A stretch of 13,924 nucleotides of DNA from positions 1-13,924 of the forward strand of contig CAYPOY010000120.1 of NCBI GenBank assembly GCA_964412395.1. Direction: 5' to 3'. Shown in pieces: positions 12,832 to 13,924 of this stretch; the first letter of the stretch is position 1, and every line of letters starts with the position of its first letter. Made by a program: the position numbers and the translations under genes. The notes below the pieces were generated by a model. The model was not told the DNA's origin, searched no databases, and worked only from the letters and a program-made list of their open reading frames with translations. The DNA is from CAYPOY01 sp964412395 (GTDB taxonomy: Bacteria > Chloroflexota > Anaerolineae > B4-G1).

Positions 12832-13923
12832 TCACGGTGCGCGCAGGCTCCAGGTCAGTTTCCACGGCCCTTGCACGGCCACAGCGACGCCGTCCAGTTC
12901 AACGTGGTAGCGGCCCGGCTGGACAACGCGGGTCTCCGGGCCCACCACGTCGAAGGCCAACATGGCCCGGTGCGTGGTGCTTCCTTCTTCCTCGGGGCCA
13001 GCGCTGCTGTGGGCAGTCCCCAGGTCAACGGCCCGCCCGTCCGGGGCGGTCACCGAGGCCAGCCGCAGGCCAAACAGCCAGCGGTCCCTCATCTGGGGTT
13101 TGAAGGGGGCTGAGGTAAGCGTCAATAGCGTCGTGCCGTTTAAATCCTCCAGGCGGGCCTCGGTAAAGTGCAGCCGGTAGCCCGCTATCTCCAACGGAAC
13201 GTCCACGTCCCACGACTCGCTGGCCAACCAGGGCAAGTCAGGTCCGCCAAACGTCATCGTCAACCCACTCGGCACGGCGACGTCGAAGGCCACTGTGCCG
13301 GGCAGCGTCACCTCCACGGCCGGCGCGCGCAGCGTCAACCGGCGGGCCAATGGTCGTACCGGCTGGAAGGTGAGGGTTCCGGTGTCGAGCTCAGGCTCGC
13401 CGGGTGGCTGCCAATACACGTCCCAGGAGAGTTCGTACCGGCGACCGCGATCATCCTCCAGGGTGAGTTCGTGGCGGCTCGTCGCCGGGTTCCACGACAG
13501 GATCCGGCTGAGTGCCACACCAGGCGGCGGATCGTCCAGATCGACTGACACGGCTGTCAACCGGTCGGTCAGCACAACCTCATCCACGCGGACGGTGAGA
13601 CTGTCCTGGGTCTGGCTCGCGTCCGCTGGGTGTAGCTTGACGGGGGCGAGGGTTTCTTGGCTGTCTTCATCAACTCCGGGTACTGTCCAGGTGATGTGCC
13701 ACGGGCCACGGATGGACAGGCCGGCGCTCCAGACTCGTACCTGGATGGGGCCGGTGGGGATGGGCTGCCCTTCTCGCAGTTCCAGGCTGGTGCGCACGAT
13801 GCGCGTGCGGAAGTCATAGCCGCCGGGGCCACTGCCGAAAGTCGCTGCCTCACTGTCGAGATGGATATCCTGCAGCGTGCGGCCCGCTTGCTCCGGCACG
13901 GGGTCAACGTCAAACTGCAGCAG
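12832..13923 (-). CDS. Extracytoplasmic two-repeat DUF4179-like protein, 5' part missing at window edge
   Basis: 363 codons are visible and the frame is open at the right edge. The first visible residues (LLQFDVDPVPEQAG) continue upstream, so the GTG at 13899 is not the start. Two similar domains occur in tandem. The first ends in IRGPWHITWTVPG (about residues 68-80). The second runs from SLTVRVDEVVLTDRLTAVSV to the C-terminal QGPWKLTWSLRAP. The same ending (GPWVFRFRVP) closes the anti-sigma-like protein at 995-2032, so I place it in the same DUF4179/DUF5643-like group of membrane-tethered sensors. The N-terminal anchor and any cytoplasmic part must lie outside the window. The gene ends about 30 nt before the -35 of the PadR promoter, with no terminator visible, so read-through into the cassette is possible. 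Its last 24 codons are copied in the remnant at 6547-6632. Confidence 0.75.
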   Translation of the reverse strand: MLQFDVDPVPEQAGRTLQDIHLDSEAATFGSGPGGYDFRTRIVRTSLELREGQPIPTGPIQVRVWSAGLSIRGPWHITWTVPGVDEDSQETLAPVKLHPADASQTQDSLTVRVDEVVLTDRLTAVSVDLDDPPPGVALSRILSWNPATSRHELTLEDDRGRRYELSWDVYWQPPGEPELDTGTLTFQPVRPLARRLTLRAPAVEVTLPGTVAFDVAVPSGLTMTFGGPDLPWLASESWDVDVPLEIAGYRLHFTEARLEDLNGTTLLTLTSAPFKPQMRDRWLFGLRLASVTAPDGRAVDLGTAHSSAGPEEEGSTTHRAMLAFDVVGPETRVVQPGRYHVELDGVAVAVQGPWKLTWSLRAP

Positions 13924-13924
13924 C

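Noticed and set aside
1..13924. CRISPR array, tRNA or rRNA genes
   Set aside because: No regularly spaced short repeats and no tRNA- or rRNA-like sequence was seen on either strand.

Overview
The window is about 14 kb of high-GC DNA, and every gene I can support lies on the minus strand, so transcription runs from right to left. GC-rich codon use, several ECF sigma factors paired with large membrane-anchored partner proteins, and a PadR / MacB-type ABC cassette suggest a Chloroflexota bacterium (Anaerolineae-like). That placement is inference from style only; no rRNA or other marker gene is present.

Right part (13924 to 6709): a partial gene for an extracytoplasmic two-repeat sensor-like protein runs off the right edge. 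Next comes a PadR regulator with a near-consensus promoter (TTGACA, 17 bp, TATACT). It overlaps an ABC ATPase gene, which is followed by a membrane-anchored thioredoxin-like protein (CPAC motif, MauD-like). A repeat-flanked, lower-GC segment then carries a four-helix membrane protein and perhaps a 33-residue hydrophobic peptide. After it come a secreted peptide with ten cysteines in its last 50 residues and a large FtsX/MacB-type permease. Together these genes look like one expression unit for making, oxidising and exporting, or sensing and resisting, a disulfide-rich peptide. That combined role is inference.

Middle (6305 to 6708): a graveyard of gene ends. A 72-bp copy of the 3' end of the right-edge sensor gene is joined to a degraded 3' piece of the thioredoxin gene. 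With a second thioredoxin remnant at 9737-9834, this shows that the right-hand cassette was duplicated and then lost by deletion.

Left part (6304 to 1): three consecutive ECF sigma-factor / membrane-partner modules. They are sigma 5711-6304 with a 954-residue LysM-containing partner, sigma 2099-2686 with a DUF4179-like partner, and sigma 222-821 with a partner cut by the left edge. In each pair the sigma gene is immediately followed by its presumed anti-sigma gene, overlapping it in two of the three. Two of the partner genes contain a strong internal Shine-Dalgarno and ATG exactly in front of the membrane segment, which suggests two products or a fused ancestral gene pair. No tRNA, rRNA, CRISPR array or intact transposase was seen.
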